From Bacillota bacterium (GTDB lineage Bacteria > Bacillota_I > Bacilli_A > Acholeplasmatales > Acholeplasmataceae), in contig SBGC01000174.1 in NCBI GenBank assembly GCA_006226985.1, positions 1 to 8,706 of the forward strand: a stretch of 8,706 nt of DNA, in the 5' to 3' direction. How positions within the stretch are numbered: the stretch's first letter is position 1; each line of letters opens with the position of its first letter. Shown one piece after another: positions 1-7,238 of the stretch. The position numbers and the translations under genes are program-made. Below the pieces are notes generated by a model. That model ran no database searches. It was not told the origin of the DNA and saw only the letters and a list, made by a program, of their open reading frames with translations.

Positions 1-32
1 GAAAACTAGAAATTATTTTCAATTTTTTTATT

Positions 33-38
33 TATAAT
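33..38 (+). promoter_or_regulatory. Possible -10 element upstream of the TetR-family gene
   Basis: A perfect TATAAT hexamer lies 62 bases before the first candidate start of the TetR-family gene, inside a very A/T-rich leader (1-99). I found no convincing -35 hexamer at 16-18 bases upstream and no TGn extension. In sequence this A/T-rich a TATAAT can occur by chance, so this is only a candidate. The rest of the leader holds A/T tracts and no gene that I can recognise. Confidence 0.28.
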
Positions 39-99
39 AAACAATTTTATTGGCCTAAAGTTGTAATTTTTTTGATTGTTTTTTTCTTAAAGATGGGGT

Positions 100-726
100 A
101 TGCTTATTATGGGTGATACCATGGATGATATTAAATTCCGTTTGCCAAAAAGAAAAGACGGACAAAAAACATTTGATCGCATCATTGACACTGCTAAAAA
201 GCTTTTTTCAAAAAAAGGTTATCAAGCAACATCAATTAATGAGATTATCGAAAAATCACGAATAGCCACAGGTACTTTTTACTTATACTTTGATGATAAG
301 TTCGCACTTTATTCATATGTATTATCCATGTATCGTAAAGCGATTCGAAAAGCAATCTCTGAAGGTATTCACGATGCGACGAGTCGCCACGAGAAAGAAA
401 GACTTGGTTTACGCGCATTCTTAAAATTTGCATGGAATGATCCACTAGCATATCGAATTATCTGGGAATCGATGTTTGCAGATAAAGAACTCTTTAGAGA
501 GTATTATGAAGCATTTAGTAAAGATTATGTTAGACAACTTCAACATGCTGTTGATGATAAAGAAGTCAGAGATGATATTGACTTAGAAACCTTATCTTAT
601 GTACTCATGGGAATTTCTAATTTCGTTGGTTTACAAGTACTTTTTAGAGAAACTTTAACTGAAAAAGATTTAGATCATATTACAGATGAAGTCATGAAGA
701 TCTTGAAAGATGGTATGTTTAAATAA
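100..726 (+). CDS. TetR/AcrR-family transcriptional regulator
   Basis: This is a one-component repressor-type regulator of about 208 residues, normal for the family. Residues 24-70 form the TetR DNA-binding domain: a helix with AKKLFSKKGYQATSINEI, then the recognition helix and the typical ATGTFYLYFDDKFAL segment. The remainder (about 75-208) is a helical ligand and dimerisation domain too variable to reveal the ligand. The start is uncertain. ATGs at 100, 109 and 121 are all in frame and all precede the domain. A weak TAAAGA site 6 bases upstream favours 100, and a GGTGAT-like site could serve 121. The gene stands alone on its strand and converges on the DUF2892 gene, with which it shares a terminator hairpin. 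The regulated gene is not evident: TetR genes often control themselves or a divergent neighbour, and whatever lies to the left is outside the window. Confidence 0.9.
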   Translation: MLIMGDTMDDIKFRLPKRKDGQKTFDRIIDTAKKLFSKKGYQATSINEIIEKSRIATGTFYLYFDDKFALYSYVLSMYRKAIRKAISEGIHDATSRHEKERLGLRAFLKFAWNDPLAYRIIWESMFADKELFREYYEAFSKDYVRQLQHAVDDKEVRDDIDLETLSYVLMGISNFVGLQVLFRETLTEKDLDHITDEVMKILKDGMFK

Positions 727-730
727 ATAA

Positions 731-776
731 AAAAAAACAGGCTTAGTTCGATGGGAACTGAGCCTTATTCTTTGTG
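731..776. terminator. Bidirectional intrinsic terminator between convergent tetR and DUF2892 genes
   Basis: An 11-base-pair stem pairs 739-749 (AGGCTTAGTTC) with 755-765 (GAACTGAGCCT), with one G-T wobble and a 5-base loop. On the - strand the stem is followed by G and nine T residues and then more A/T, a strong intrinsic terminator for the tsf-DUF2892 unit. On the + strand it is followed by TATTCTTT, a weaker but usable tract for the TetR gene, whose stop codon ends at 726. One hairpin therefore probably serves both convergent transcripts. Confidence 0.88.
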
Positions 777-779
777 ATA

Positions 780-974
780 TTATTCTTCGATTTTGCAGGT
801 ATTAATACCAAATAATCGGTATAATCCACAGAACTTAAAGTATGCTGTAAATATCATGACTGCTGATCCAATAAAGAAGAATGGACTTACAAAAATGCCT
901 AGTACAGCAAAACCTAAAGCTAAAACATAACGAATGATTTGGTCGAGTTTACCAACGTTTTTCTTGAGCTTCAT
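780..974 (-). CDS. DUF2892 (YgaP-like transmembrane domain) small membrane protein
   Basis: A 64-residue protein that matches the DUF2892 pattern seen as a stand-alone protein in many bacteria and at the C-terminus of the rhodanese YgaP. It has a basic N-terminus with KKNVGKLDQIIR, two hydrophobic helices (about 13-29 and 31-48) and the family-typical ending FCGLYRLFGINTC. Cysteines 49 and 60 correspond to the conserved Cys pair of the ending; the usual CPLY is CGLY here. It is expected in the cytoplasmic membrane. The biochemical role of stand-alone members is not known to me. A strong AAGGAGG ribosome site 5 bases before the ATG begins immediately after the tsf stop, so it is almost certainly co-transcribed with tsf. 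A bidirectional hairpin follows it. Confidence 0.88.
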   Translation of the reverse strand: MKLKKNVGKLDQIIRYVLALGFAVLGIFVSPFFFIGSAVMIFTAYFKFCGLYRLFGINTCKIEE

Positions 975-979
975 ATGAT

Positions 980-986
980 CCTCCTT
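980..986 (-). promoter_or_regulatory. Strong Shine-Dalgarno site of the DUF2892 gene
   Basis: AAGGAGG on the - strand lies 5 bases before the ATG at 974 and 3 bases after the tsf stop codon. It is the closest match to the anti-Shine-Dalgarno consensus I saw in the window. It supports the small ORF as a translated gene and its transcription together with tsf. Confidence 0.85.
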
Positions 987-989
987 TTC

Positions 990-1838
990 TTAATTAGTCT
1001 TGATTTCTATGATAGATCCGTCACAAGGTAATGTGAGTCTGCAACTTAGTTTATCTTCAATACCTTGGCCGAGTTCAAATCTGAAAAAGTCGATGACATC
1101 TATTTGATGATCTCTAAGCAGTTCTTTAACTGTCTTGGATGAATCTTTAATAAAGGGTTGTTCGTAAAGTGTGAGTGATTTAACATGTTTAAGAAAGTCT
1201 TCTTCTTTTTGTTGTGGATGTTCTTTTTCAAACATCATTTTTTCGTATGCGAGCGTTTGTTCATCAATTAAATCAAATGTCATATATGTTGGTGGATTAG
1301 CAGCAACTTGCATTGCTAGATCTTTAGCTAAAGCATCATTCTTATTGTTTAGTATAACTAAAGTAACAACTTTACCACCTTGATGGATGTATGAACCAAA
1401 CGATTGTTTATCTGACTTTTTTATGCGAAAAAATCGTCTTAAATAAGCATTTTCTTTGATAATACCTGATGTATAAAGAATGAACTCGTCTACGGTTTGT
1501 TTACCTAAACTAACCTTTAGAGCTTCTTTAGGATAGTTTGCTTTTGACTCTATTAATGCTTTTCCAAGAGTTGCCATTAAATGCTTAAAATCTTCATTTT
1601 TACTGACAAAATCGGTTTCTGCATTTACTTCAAATAAAATAGCTTCATTCTCCTTAATTTCAACATGACATAAGCCTTTGGATGCGACTCTTTTAGATTT
1701 TGCAAGTTCTTTAACTTCAGATTCAAGAAGCTCTTTAGCTTTTTCAAAATCTCCACTAGCTTTTTCTAATGCATTCTTACATTCAAGCATACCAGCTTTT
1801 GTTTCTTCCCTTAGTTTTTTTATTAATGTTAGTGACAT
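990..1838 (-). CDS. tsf: Translation elongation factor Ts (EF-Ts), divergent form
   Basis: EF-Ts is the cytosolic nucleotide-exchange factor that recycles EF-Tu-GDP. At 282 residues it is near the usual bacterial size of about 290. Residues 5-35 are the UBA-like EF-Tu-binding domain (LREETKAGMLECKNALEKA). The second signature, with the EF-Tu-contacting TDFV at 75-78, is intact (ETDFVSKNEDF). Later family landmarks are also present: GGKVV, AMQVAA and EQPFIKD...KTVKELL. Differences from the usual pattern are TKAGM in place of TGAGM, a shortened linker after the UBA domain, and a C-terminus that leaves the family pattern after GQGIE and carries two cysteines. rpsB, the usual upstream partner, is absent; the gene before it is the Fic-like one, separated by a terminator. 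A GAGG site 8 bases before the ATG supports the start. It could be the only tsf of the genome or a second, diverged copy. Confidence 0.92.
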   Translation of the reverse strand: MSLTLIKKLREETKAGMLECKNALEKASGDFEKAKELLESEVKELAKSKRVASKGLCHVEIKENEAILFEVNAETDFVSKNEDFKHLMATLGKALIESKANYPKEALKVSLGKQTVDEFILYTSGIIKENAYLRRFFRIKKSDKQSFGSYIHQGGKVVTLVILNNKNDALAKDLAMQVAANPPTYMTFDLIDEQTLAYEKMMFEKEHPQQKEEDFLKHVKSLTLYEQPFIKDSSKTVKELLRDHQIDVIDFFRFELGQGIEDKLSCRLTLPCDGSIIEIKTN

Positions 1839-1856
1839 GATCTATACCTCAACTTC

Positions 1857-1871
1857 ATTTTACCTATTTTA
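1857..1871 (-). promoter_or_regulatory. Candidate -10 region for tsf
   Basis: Two TAAAAT hexamers on the - strand (at 1866-1871 and 1857-1862) lie between the terminator of the upstream gene string and the tsf start at 1838. A promoter is expected here because the preceding transcript appears to be terminated. I could not find a good -35 hexamer for either (GCGTTT and AAGTAT at 17-base spacing), so which one is used, if any, is open. Confidence 0.3.
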
Positions 1872-1896
1872 ATCCATAAATACTTAAAAAACGCTT

Positions 1897-1926
1897 AAAA
1901 ATAAATAAAAAAGGCACGAATGCCTT
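1897..1926 (-). terminator. Intrinsic terminator after the parE-parC-kinase-fic-like gene string
   Basis: On the - strand, AAGGCA pairs perfectly with TGCCTT around a TTCG tetraloop, followed by TTTT, ATTT and ATTTTT. The stem starts inside the stop codon of the Fic-like gene (1925-1927), so translation termination and the hairpin overlap. The other strand has no T tract after the hairpin, so it works only in the - direction. It separates this gene string from tsf. Confidence 0.9.
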
Positions 1927-2977
1927 AATCATTAAAGAGTGATAATTGTTCCATCGATAATTTTTTATTTCCTGAAACAATGCGCTGCCACTTCGAACTT
2001 CTTCCTTTTCCAAGTGGTCTGATTTTATCTTCATCTTTTAATCTTTTTAACGTGCGATCAATGGTTGCATCACTCACGTTTGGATGTCGTTTACGGATAT
2101 CTTCTTTCGTGAAGATTTCATCAATTTTTAAAATACTATTTTCAATGTTATTTGATTTGTTAAGTTCTTTTTCAAATGCGTACTCATGCGCCATACTATC
2201 GACTTCATCATATGCTTTAAGGAGTAAATTAATGAGCATACGAGACAGTAGATCTGTTTGTGCATAACCGGTTGACCAGTAGTAATTTGCATTAATTACA
2301 CCGCTCTTCCAGCCTTCTTTTTCATTTAAAAAGTATTTGAAGAAACTGACATATTTAAACACAGTAAAATCTCTTAATAAGAGTGAGTATAGTAAAATCA
2401 AAGAGACTAAATCTTGATGTTTTGAAACGATATCCATATTGATAAAGTCAACATAGAAATTAGCAATCAACTGTGTTAGCTCAAAACGCTTTGATTTCAC
2501 ATTTTTTTCATAAATTTGCATGAGTTTTTCTAAATCGTCTCTTTTAGAGACTTTTTTTAGTCTTAGAACCCCTTCTTCTTGTTTATCGTAGGTGTTGAAT
2601 TGAATCTGATCGTTATTTTTTGATAATAATTTCATTAAACTTCCGACTTCATTAACTAAAAGTTCAAAGGATTCAGGATGTTTATGAAGTTGGTTTAGGG
2701 CTTGTTTCAAATTGAGAAGTAAATGTTCATCTTTTGTTCGTGCACTCATCGGTTTTTTGGCAAACAATCGAATGCGTGGATCTGTCATCTTTAAATCGAA
2801 GTAATGAGCGAGGGCAATGAGATTATTTTCCATCGTTTTCTTTTCAAAAGCAAAAAGATCACGAGAAAATAAATCATCATAATAAAATGATTTTCCTTTA
2901 TATTCATAAAGTGAAAGCAACATCAACATCACTTCATTCGATATTTGGATGCGTTCCATATTTGATAAAGCTTTCAT
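1925..2977 (-). CDS. Fic-like protein with degenerate catalytic motif and C-terminal winged helix
   Basis: A 350-residue protein with the layout of Fic-family proteins. Residues 81-100 (TKDEHLLLNLKQALNQLH), 165-210 and 207-260 (KYVSF...GWKSG...LLLKAYDEVD) follow the C-terminal half of the Fic fold. Residues 283-335 form a winged helix (FTKEDIRKRHPNVSDATIDRTL...GKGRSSKW) as in many Fic proteins. Active members use HPFx(D/E)GNGR to transfer AMP or a related group. By ungapped comparison that stretch is residues 180-188 here, NMDIVSKHQ, so the catalytic His, the acidic residue and the GNGR anion-binding loop are all missing. Enzymatic AMP transfer is therefore unlikely. The protein ends in MEQLSLFND, which contains a perfect sliding-clamp-binding pentapeptide. 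The gene starts 16 bases after the kinase stop and is the last of the topoisomerase IV gene string. I prefer the ATG at 2977 over the TTG three bases earlier because of ribosome-site spacing. Function is unknown; a DNA-binding or adaptor role is inference. Confidence 0.72.
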   Translation of the reverse strand: MKALSNMERIQISNEVMLMLLSLYEYKGKSFYYDDLFSRDLFAFEKKTMENNLIALAHYFDLKMTDPRIRLFAKKPMSARTKDEHLLLNLKQALNQLHKHPESFELLVNEVGSLMKLLSKNNDQIQFNTYDKQEEGVLRLKKVSKRDDLEKLMQIYEKNVKSKRFELTQLIANFYVDFINMDIVSKHQDLVSLILLYSLLLRDFTVFKYVSFFKYFLNEKEGWKSGVINANYYWSTGYAQTDLLSRMLINLLLKAYDEVDSMAHEYAFEKELNKSNNIENSILKIDEIFTKEDIRKRHPNVSDATIDRTLKRLKDEDKIRPLGKGRSSKWQRIVSGNKKLSMEQLSLFND

Positions 2978-2985
2978 CAAATCAT

Positions 2986-2991
2986 TCCTTT
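2986..2991 (-). promoter_or_regulatory. Shine-Dalgarno site that favours the ATG start of the Fic-like gene
   Basis: AAAGGA on the - strand lies 8 bases before the ATG at 2977 and 5 bases before an in-frame TTG at 2980. Both could work. The ATG is preferred by codon and by spacing, and the choice changes the protein by one residue. Confidence 0.7.
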
Positions 2992-2992
2992 C

Positions 2993-4633
2993 TTAGTGAG
3001 CGAAGCTTGATCCACCAATAAATTCTCTAAGGAGTGAATTACATGGGACGATTTCATCATCGATATCTTTAAAGTATTTTAAGAACTTAAGTAGTCTATT
3101 CGCTGTAATATAGTGTCTGTTATCTTTGGGGATTGCTTGTAGTTGTTGAACTGCATGTTTCTTTAACACTGCAAATTCATAAGTTAATTCAGAATTAAAT
3201 ACATAGTTCGCTTCATTTTGGAAAGGATAAATCCATTTAAACTCCCCTCTTCGAACCGATGGCCACATATCCATCGTATCAATAGCGGATGAATTACGAT
3301 ATTTTTGATCGCGTACGATTCGTCGAAGTAATCTTAACTCTGTAATTGAGATTGGATTATGATCATCAATATGGAGTTGTGTTTGTGGAGCGATGTAAAT
3401 ATTAAACTTTTGATGTTTTGGAATACTTTGTGTCATACGTTCATTTAAAGCATGAATTCCCTCGATAATAATCGGTGTATCATGATTTAATCTGATTGTT
3501 TTACCTTTTTCACGAACACCCGTTTTAAAGTTAAATTTAGGAAGTGTGACTTCTTGACCCCTGACTAAAGCTGACATATCATGATTAAAAAGCGCTACAT
3601 CAAGTGAATCAACATGCTCCAAATCTGGTGAACCGTCGTCATTTTTAGGTGCTTTATCTTTACTAAAGTAATAATCATCAATGGAAATCATCACAGGCTT
3701 TAAGCCTCTTGTCATTAGTTCTACACGTAATCTATTGGAAAATGTTGTTTTACCCGATGATGAAGGTCCAGCTATGGCGATTAATCGAATAGAATCGATA
3801 TTATTTTGAATGAGATTACCTAATTCATTTAATTGATGGTTATGTTTGGATTCACACATGTTCACAAAGTCAACAGCTGAGTGGTAATCTTTTGCATATT
3901 CATTAATTTTAGGAATGGTATTTCCTTGAATAATTTTACCCCATTTTGCAGCTTCTTTGAGTGCAACACCAAATGTTGGTTCATCCTTAAACTTAGGAAT
4001 CTCACCATGAAATTCTGCACGAGGATATTGAATTAAAAATCCTGGATGATATAAGAATAGATTAAACTCAGTTAAATAACCAGTTGAAGGTAACATGTAG
4101 CCAAACATATAGTTAATGTAACCATCACATTCATACATATTGACATAATCTTCTTCACGATAAGCGATAATAGCAACCTTATCTGGCATATCTAGTTCTG
4201 TATAGACTTTCGTTGCTTCTCCGACAGAGATTCTTTTTCGTGTGATTTCTAGATTTAAAGCAATGAGTTTTTGAACTTCTTCTTGAATATCAGAAACGAC
4301 TTGATCTGTCATCACGAGATCAAAGTTTTCAATGACGCCTAAAATCGATCGTGAAATGGAATAATTAAACTTGATTTTTGCCTGTGGATAAAGTCTTTTC
4401 ACTGCCATGGCAATGACATAGCGAAGTGTAGATTCGTAAATACGAATGGCATCCCCATGGTTATAACTTAAGAACTTAATATCAGCATCTTTGGTAACGA
4501 TAAAACTGAGTTCTCGTAAACGTCCATTGACAGTCGCTGCAAGGGGTCTATCTGCTTTAACATCTTTTGCGACATCGGATAGTGCAATGGCTCCTGGATA
4601 TTTAAATGTTTTGTCTTCAATCTTTAAATTCAT
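2993..4633 (-). CDS. Nucleoside (uridine-type) kinase with N-terminal TGS and ThrRS-like domains
   Basis: A 546-residue cytosolic P-loop kinase of the phosphoribulokinase/uridine kinase family, of the long type found in Clostridia, Thermotogae and related bacteria. Residues 1-65 resemble a TGS domain (AATVNGRLRELSF). Residues about 66-230 resemble the second additional domain of threonyl-tRNA synthetase (AMAVKRLYP, LPSTGYL). The kinase domain starts near 283. Its P-loop GPSSSGKTT is at 289-297, the substrate-binding SIDDYYFSK at 317-325, the second strand PIIIEGIHALNE at 387-398 and an Arg-rich lid-like RLLRRIVRDQKYR near 434-446. By family it should phosphorylate a nucleoside, probably uridine or cytidine, using NTP; the exact substrate is not shown by the sequence. 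In-frame TTG and ATG codons exist further upstream (4663-4651) inside parC. The ATG at 4633 is chosen because GAGGAG stands 6 bases before it and because the conserved domain begins directly after it. Confidence 0.87.
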   Translation of the reverse strand: MNLKIEDKTFKYPGAIALSDVAKDVKADRPLAATVNGRLRELSFIVTKDADIKFLSYNHGDAIRIYESTLRYVIAMAVKRLYPQAKIKFNYSISRSILGVIENFDLVMTDQVVSDIQEEVQKLIALNLEITRKRISVGEATKVYTELDMPDKVAIIAYREEDYVNMYECDGYINYMFGYMLPSTGYLTEFNLFLYHPGFLIQYPRAEFHGEIPKFKDEPTFGVALKEAAKWGKIIQGNTIPKINEYAKDYHSAVDFVNMCESKHNHQLNELGNLIQNNIDSIRLIAIAGPSSSGKTTFSNRLRVELMTRGLKPVMISIDDYYFSKDKAPKNDDGSPDLEHVDSLDVALFNHDMSALVRGQEVTLPKFNFKTGVREKGKTIRLNHDTPIIIEGIHALNERMTQSIPKHQKFNIYIAPQTQLHIDDHNPISITELRLLRRIVRDQKYRNSSAIDTMDMWPSVRRGEFKWIYPFQNEANYVFNSELTYEFAVLKKHAVQQLQAIPKDNRHYITANRLLKFLKYFKDIDDEIVPCNSLLREFIGGSSFAH

Positions 4634-4639
4634 ATTTTT

Positions 4640-4645
4640 CTCCTC
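4640..4645 (-). promoter_or_regulatory. Shine-Dalgarno site of the kinase gene, overlapping the parC stop codon
   Basis: GAGGAG on the - strand begins within the TGA stop of parC (4644-4646) and ends 6 bases before the ATG at 4633. This fixes the kinase start downstream of parC, in preference to longer in-frame starts inside parC, and implies translational coupling between the two genes. Confidence 0.82.
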
Positions 4646-7238
4646 ATTCATCATCTTCATCAAAGAGATCTAGACGACTTAAATGTATTTTTTTGTTATC
4701 TTTCGTAATGATTTCTTCTTTCACAATGTCTGTGATAATTTCTTGTTTAACCTCTTTTTTAACTGTCTTAGGTTTGATGATTTCTTCTTCGACTTCTTCA
4801 ACTGCCTTAAAGATTTCAATCGATAATCCCTTACCTAAGTCTTCGGTATCAAAGATTTTCTTTCCAAATTTATTACCTGAGTATTTCAGTTCACTTACTG
4901 TTGTAAGAATCGCTTGTTTTTCAGTAATAATTCGTGCACCAACATTTTCTTTTTGTTGAACACGTGACAATCTAGCTGCTGAAACAGCATCATGAGGATT
5001 TGCCTTTTGATGTTCGATGACGATAATACCACGTCTATTTCGATTATAAATAGGTAATTCTTCAACGATATCTTTAATAACATGTCCTCTCGATGTTAAC
5101 ATGATAAATTCATCACCTGGTTTAACGTAAAGTGCAGCGACGAGTTCGTCTTCTTCATTTAAACTCATCGATTTGACACCACCAGCTTGTAGGCCATAAA
5201 GAGGAAGTTCTTCTGATCTGAAGCGAAGTGCATAACCTTTTTTCGAAATTGATAGGATATTTTTTCGTTCATGCATATCAACAAACGCAAGTTCATCCCC
5301 ATCAGATAACTTCATGCAACGAATGGGTTTATTATATCTTGATACTTCAAAATCTTCTAATTTGGCTTGTTTCATCATGCCTTGTTTTGTAGCTAGTAAT
5401 AACTTAACAGGTTCTTTGAAGTTTCTTCCTGCAAAGACTTTAACGATACGTTCATTTTTTTCAATGGGAACGATGTTATTTAAATAAATACCTAAATCCT
5501 TCCATTTTTGATCATCGATTTTGTAGACTGGAAGGAAGACATAATTACCAAGGTTAGTAAAAACTAAGAGAGTATCTAGTGTATTTAATTCTTCTTCAAA
5601 AATTAAAGCATCATCTGTTTTTAAACCTACGGTTTGTGATTGTTGGAATGACCGTGTTGATGCACGTTTGATATAACCATCTTTGGTAACACCAACCATC
5701 ACCATTTCTTCAGAGATTAAGTCTTTTTGATCAATCTTAATGTTTTCAATTTCTGCTTCAATTTCAGATTTTCGATCTTCACCTAACAGTGCACTAATCT
5801 CTACAAGTTCTCTTTTGATGACTCTACGAAGCGCATTTTCGCTTGATAAGATATGTTGCAATTCTTTAATGCGATCATCTAGATTTTCATTTTCTTGTTG
5901 TAATAGTAAGATATCTGTATTTGATAAACGATAAAGTTGTAACGTAACAATCGCTTCAGCTTGAAGGTCAGAAAAATCGAATGCTTTCATGATGTTTTCT
6001 TTAGCATTCTGCTTGTTTTGTGAATTTCGAATAATTTTGATGATTTCTTCAACAACAGAAACCATTTTAATTAAGCCTAAGACAATATGTTGACGTTTCG
6101 ATGCTTTTTCAAGTTCATAATTAGATCTGTTTGTTATAACATCTTTTTGATGATCAATATAGGTCTTTAAAATCGGAATAACACCGACTAAGACAGGTCT
6201 GTGATTTAAAATAGCGACCATGTTATAGTTATAGGCAACTTGTAAATCTGTTGATTTAAATAAGAAACTTAACATAAACTGTGCATCAGCACCTTTTTTT
6301 AAGTCAATCGCAATCCGCATACCTTCTTGATCGGTTTCATCACGGATTTCTAAAATATCGTCTATTTTTTTATCTATACGAAGCATATCAATCGATTTAA
6401 CGAGTTCTGCTTTATTAACTTCGTAAGGTATTTCAGTGATGACGATGCGATCTTGAGATTTTGACATCTCTTCAATCATCGTTTTCGCACGAACGACAAC
6501 TTTACCTGCACCAGTTTCTAAGGCTTGTAAAATACCTTGATGTCCTTGAACGATACCACCTGTTGGGAAGTCTGGTCCTTTGATATATTTCGCTAAATCT
6601 AAAAAGCTTAAATTTTCATTATCAATTAAAGCAATCGTCGCTTCAACGACTTCTCTTAAGTTATGGGGTGGAATTTTAGTTGCATAACCAGCACTAATAC
6701 CGGTTGCTCCGTTCACGAGTAAATTTGGGAATTTAGCAGGTAAAACGGTAGGTTCTAATTCTTCATCATCAAAGTTAGGGACGAAAGGTACGGTTCTTTT
6801 ATCAATATCTTGGAGAAGTGCTTCACTCGCTTTAGAAAGTCTTGCTTCTGTATAACGCATTGCTGCAGCAGAATCACCATCGATTGAACCATTATTACCA
6901 TGCATATCAATCAGTGGAACTCTCATTTTAAAATCTTGAGATAATCTGACCATTGCTTCATAAATCGATGAATCACCATGTGGGTGATATTTACCCATAA
7001 CCTCACCAGCGATTCTCGCTGATTTCTTATAAGGTTTATTATGAAACATACCAAGTTGTTGCATGGCATATAAAATACGTCGTTGTACAGGCTTTAAACC
7101 ATCTCTTGCATCAGGTAGTGCACGATCTTGAATAATATATTTTGAATAGCGACCAAAACGCTCGGAGACGATGTCTTCTAAGTTTGATTCAATGACTTTT
7201 TCGACAAACTTGTCTATTTTTTCACTTATTTTCATCAT
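4644..7238 (-). CDS. parC: DNA topoisomerase IV subunit A
   Basis: ParC cleaves and rejoins DNA in topoisomerase IV, which unlinks daughter chromosomes. The 864 residues are somewhat longer than usual because of the tail. The breakage-reunion domain (about 1-505) contains [20 protein letters not shown], the quinolone-region [10 protein letters not shown] and the active-site Tyr129 in AAMRYTEAR. Ser90 and Glu94, the positions commonly changed in quinolone resistance, carry the sensitive-type residues. The C-terminal beta-pinwheel (about 508-805) starts [11 protein letters not shown] and lacks the QRRGGKG GyrA box, which with the ParE-type neighbour identifies topoisomerase IV and not gyrase. 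Residues 811-864 are a charged tail with three EII-centred repeats, ending [10 protein letters not shown]. The ATG at 7238 overlaps the parE TGA. A second ATG follows at once, and AAAGGAG lies 4 or 7 bases upstream of these, so the start may be one codon later. The TGA stop is evidence for the standard code. Confidence 0.97.
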   Translation of the reverse strand: MMKISEKIDKFVEKVIESNLEDIVSERFGRYSKYIIQDRALPDARDGLKPVQRRILYAMQQLGMFHNKPYKKSARIAGEVMGKYHPHGDSSIYEAMVRLSQDFKMRVPLIDMHGNNGSIDGDSAAAMRYTEARLSKASEALLQDIDKRTVPFVPNFDDEELEPTVLPAKFPNLLVNGATGISAGYATKIPPHNLREVVEATIALIDNENLSFLDLAKYIKGPDFPTGGIVQGHQGILQALETGAGKVVVRAKTMIEEMSKSQDRIVITEIPYEVNKAELVKSIDMLRIDKKIDDILEIRDETDQEGMRIAIDLKKGADAQFMLSFLFKSTDLQVAYNYNMVAILNHRPVLVGVIPILKTYIDHQKDVITNRSNYELEKASKRQHIVLGLIKMVSVVEEIIKIIRNSQNKQNAKENIMKAFDFSDLQAEAIVTLQLYRLSNTDILLLQQENENLDDRIKELQHILSSENALRRVIKRELVEISALLGEDRKSEIEAEIENIKIDQKDLISEEMVMVGVTKDGYIKRASTRSFQQSQTVGLKTDDALIFEEELNTLDTLLVFTNLGNYVFLPVYKIDDQKWKDLGIYLNNIVPIEKNERIVKVFAGRNFKEPVKLLLATKQGMMKQAKLEDFEVSRYNKPIRCMKLSDGDELAFVDMHERKNILSISKKGYALRFRSEELPLYGLQAGGVKSMSLNEEDELVAALYVKPGDEFIMLTSRGHVIKDIVEELPIYNRNRRGIIVIEHQKANPHDAVSAARLSRVQQKENVGARIITEKQAILTTVSELKYSGNKFGKKIFDTEDLGKGLSIEIFKAVEEVEEEIIKPKTVKKEVKQEIITDIVKEEIITKDNKKIHLSRLDLFDEDDE

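Noticed and set aside
39..81. AAACAAT (39-45) and ATTGTTT (75-81) as a long inverted repeat in the tetR leader
   Set aside because: A 7-base, almost pure A/T match with a 29-base spacer is expected by chance in this leader, and the flanks do not extend the pairing.
97..120. Inverted repeat GGTAT-N14-ATACC over the TetR-gene start codons, considered as an autoregulatory operator
   Set aside because: The arms are only 5 bases long, the 14-base spacer is wide, and the site lies over the start codons and not at an identifiable promoter, so chance is an adequate explanation.
4634..4663. Longer kinase N-terminus starting at TTG 4663 or at ATGs 4660, 4654 or 4651 inside parC
   Set aside because: The added residues are Met/Lys/Glu-rich with no family match, and the GAGGAG ribosome site sits just before the ATG at 4633.
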